Source: a bacterium HR36
GTDB taxonomy: Bacteria > Planctomycetota > Planctomycetia > Gemmatales > HRBIN36
Direction: 5' to 3'
Length of the DNA: 13,522 bases
Assembly: GCA_002898995.1 (NCBI GenBank)
Contig: BEIM01000040.1
Span: 1-13,522 of the forward strand
The notes below the pieces were generated by a model. It did no database searches. It was not told the DNA's origin and worked only from the letters and a program-made list of their open reading frames with translations. Shown here in pieces: positions 12,852 to 13,522 of the stretch (position 1 is the first letter of the stretch; every line of letters begins with the position of its first letter). Made by a program: the position numbers and the translations under genes.

Positions 12852-13522
12852 TCACGAACCTTCCTGGGCGAGGAGAGGTTCGGAAACTGAAGCGACAGGC
12901 AACGAAGCCAGTCCGCCGGTGCGTATGTAAATGCCGTACCAGGCGCGGGTGATATGAACGATGGCGACCGCGCTGGCAAGACAAATCGCGGCGAAAGTGG
13001 CGAACCCGCCGGCATACGAACCAGTGCAATCGCGCAACAGACCCAGCGAGGTGGGCAGGAAGAATCCGCCCAGACCGCCGGCAGCACTAATCAAGCCAGT
13101 GATAACGCCGAGTTCCCTGGGGAAGCGTTGCGGTACGAGTTGAAACACAGCACCGTTGCCTATACCAAGGAGTCCCAGTGTGCCAGTGAAGAGCACCGTA
13201 GTTACAGTGACGGAAGGGTGACAAGCTAACGCAGTCAGGATTACGGCGACTAGGCCGTAAATCAGCGTCAGGATGCGCACGCCACCGAATCGATCAGCGA
13301 GATAGCCACCGACCGGGCGTAGGAAAGAACCCGCCAGCACTGAAATCGTAGCCAGATTGCCGGCCACGACTGGATGCACGCCGTATTGAGTGCGGTAAAA
13401 CGTATTAAGAAAGCTGGCCAGCCCCACGAATCCCCCGAAAGTGACCGCGTAAAAGCCGCACAACCACCAGCTATCTGGCTCGCGCAGGATGCGAAAATAT
13501 CGGGTCCATGGTTGGGCGGTGG
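12852..13522 (-). CDS. narK: NarK/NasA-family nitrate/nitrite MFS transporter (partial, N-terminus off window)
   Basis: The frame is open to the right edge with no start codon in view; about 223 C-terminal residues are present. Visible parts begin with RYFRILREPDSWWLCGFYAV, then TFGGFVGLASFLN (helix 7 region), GSFLRPVGGYLADRFGG (the MFS loop between helices 8 and 9), GIGNGAVFQLVPQRFPRE, and GLISAAGGLGGFFLP. The last matches the second nitrate-signature motif in helix 11 of NarK-type porters. A final helix and a short cytoplasmic tail follow, ending LLAQEGS. The family imports nitrate or exchanges it for nitrite at the inner membrane. Whether this copy serves assimilation or respiration cannot be judged without the upstream genes. 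The stop is 108 nt before the thiC riboswitch on the same strand; the strong thiC promoter suggests separate transcription. Confidence 0.92.
   Translation of the reverse strand, partial: TAQPWTRYFRILREPDSWWLCGFYAVTFGGFVGLASFLNTFYRTQYGVHPVVAGNLATISVLAGSFLRPVGGYLADRFGGVRILTLIYGLVAVILTALACHPSVTVTTVLFTGTLGLLGIGNGAVFQLVPQRFPRELGVITGLISAAGGLGGFFLPTSLGLLRDCTGSYAGGFATFAAICLASAVAIVHITRAWYGIYIRTGGLASLPVASVSEPLLAQEGS

Noticed and set aside
12764..13087. Minus-strand frames overlapping the transporter C-terminus
   Set aside because: Out-of-frame shadows of the NarK/NasA gene extending into the thiC promoter region.

Overview
This window reads as chromosomal DNA from a planctomycete, probably of the Gemmatales/Pirellulales type. 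The main evidence is a DUF1549/DUF1553 (planctomycete cytochrome-type) gene followed by a Tat-exported DUF1501 gene, a DUF1559 prepilin-like protein, a small UVR-motif protein of the kind often annotated in planctomycetes, and a very large secreted VWA-type protein. No mobile element, CRISPR array, rRNA or tRNA is visible. The lineage call is inference from gene content; no marker gene is present.

Layout. (1) 1-3196, minus strand: a two-gene unit. The secreted 803-aa DUF1549/DUF1553 protein comes first and the DUF1501 protein follows 117 nt downstream, running off the left edge. (2) 3197-3981: a 785-nt divergent spacer without a convincing gene. It holds candidate promoters for both flanking units, a duplicated bipartite motif, a 28-bp dyad and a leader hairpin. 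(3) 3982-8550, plus strand: one 1522-aa exported protein. Its order is signal peptide, VWA domain, TPR-like segment, long coiled coil, secretin/STN-like domain, Met/Gly/Pro tandem repeats, TPR-like helices, DUF2135-like beta domain and an Asp-rich tail. (4) 8551-9005: 455 nt of non-coding DNA ending in an extended -10 promoter. (5) 9006-9749, plus strand: a 247-aa protein with a C-terminal UVR motif. (6) 10013-11023, minus strand: a DUF1559 protein. (7) 11232-12563, minus strand: thiC, with an almost textbook TPP riboswitch and a sigma-70-like promoter whose predicted start abuts the aptamer. (8) 12852-13522, minus strand: the C-terminal half of a NarK/NasA-type nitrate/nitrite MFS transporter, cut by the right edge.

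How the parts relate. The DUF1549/1553 and DUF1501 genes almost certainly act together, as such pairs do throughout planctomycetes, though their biochemical role is not settled. thiC makes the pyrimidine half of thiamine and is under TPP feedback through its riboswitch. The remaining genes look like independent transcription units with their own leaders. The least described item is the large VWA/STN-like/DUF2135-like protein with its methionine-rich insert.
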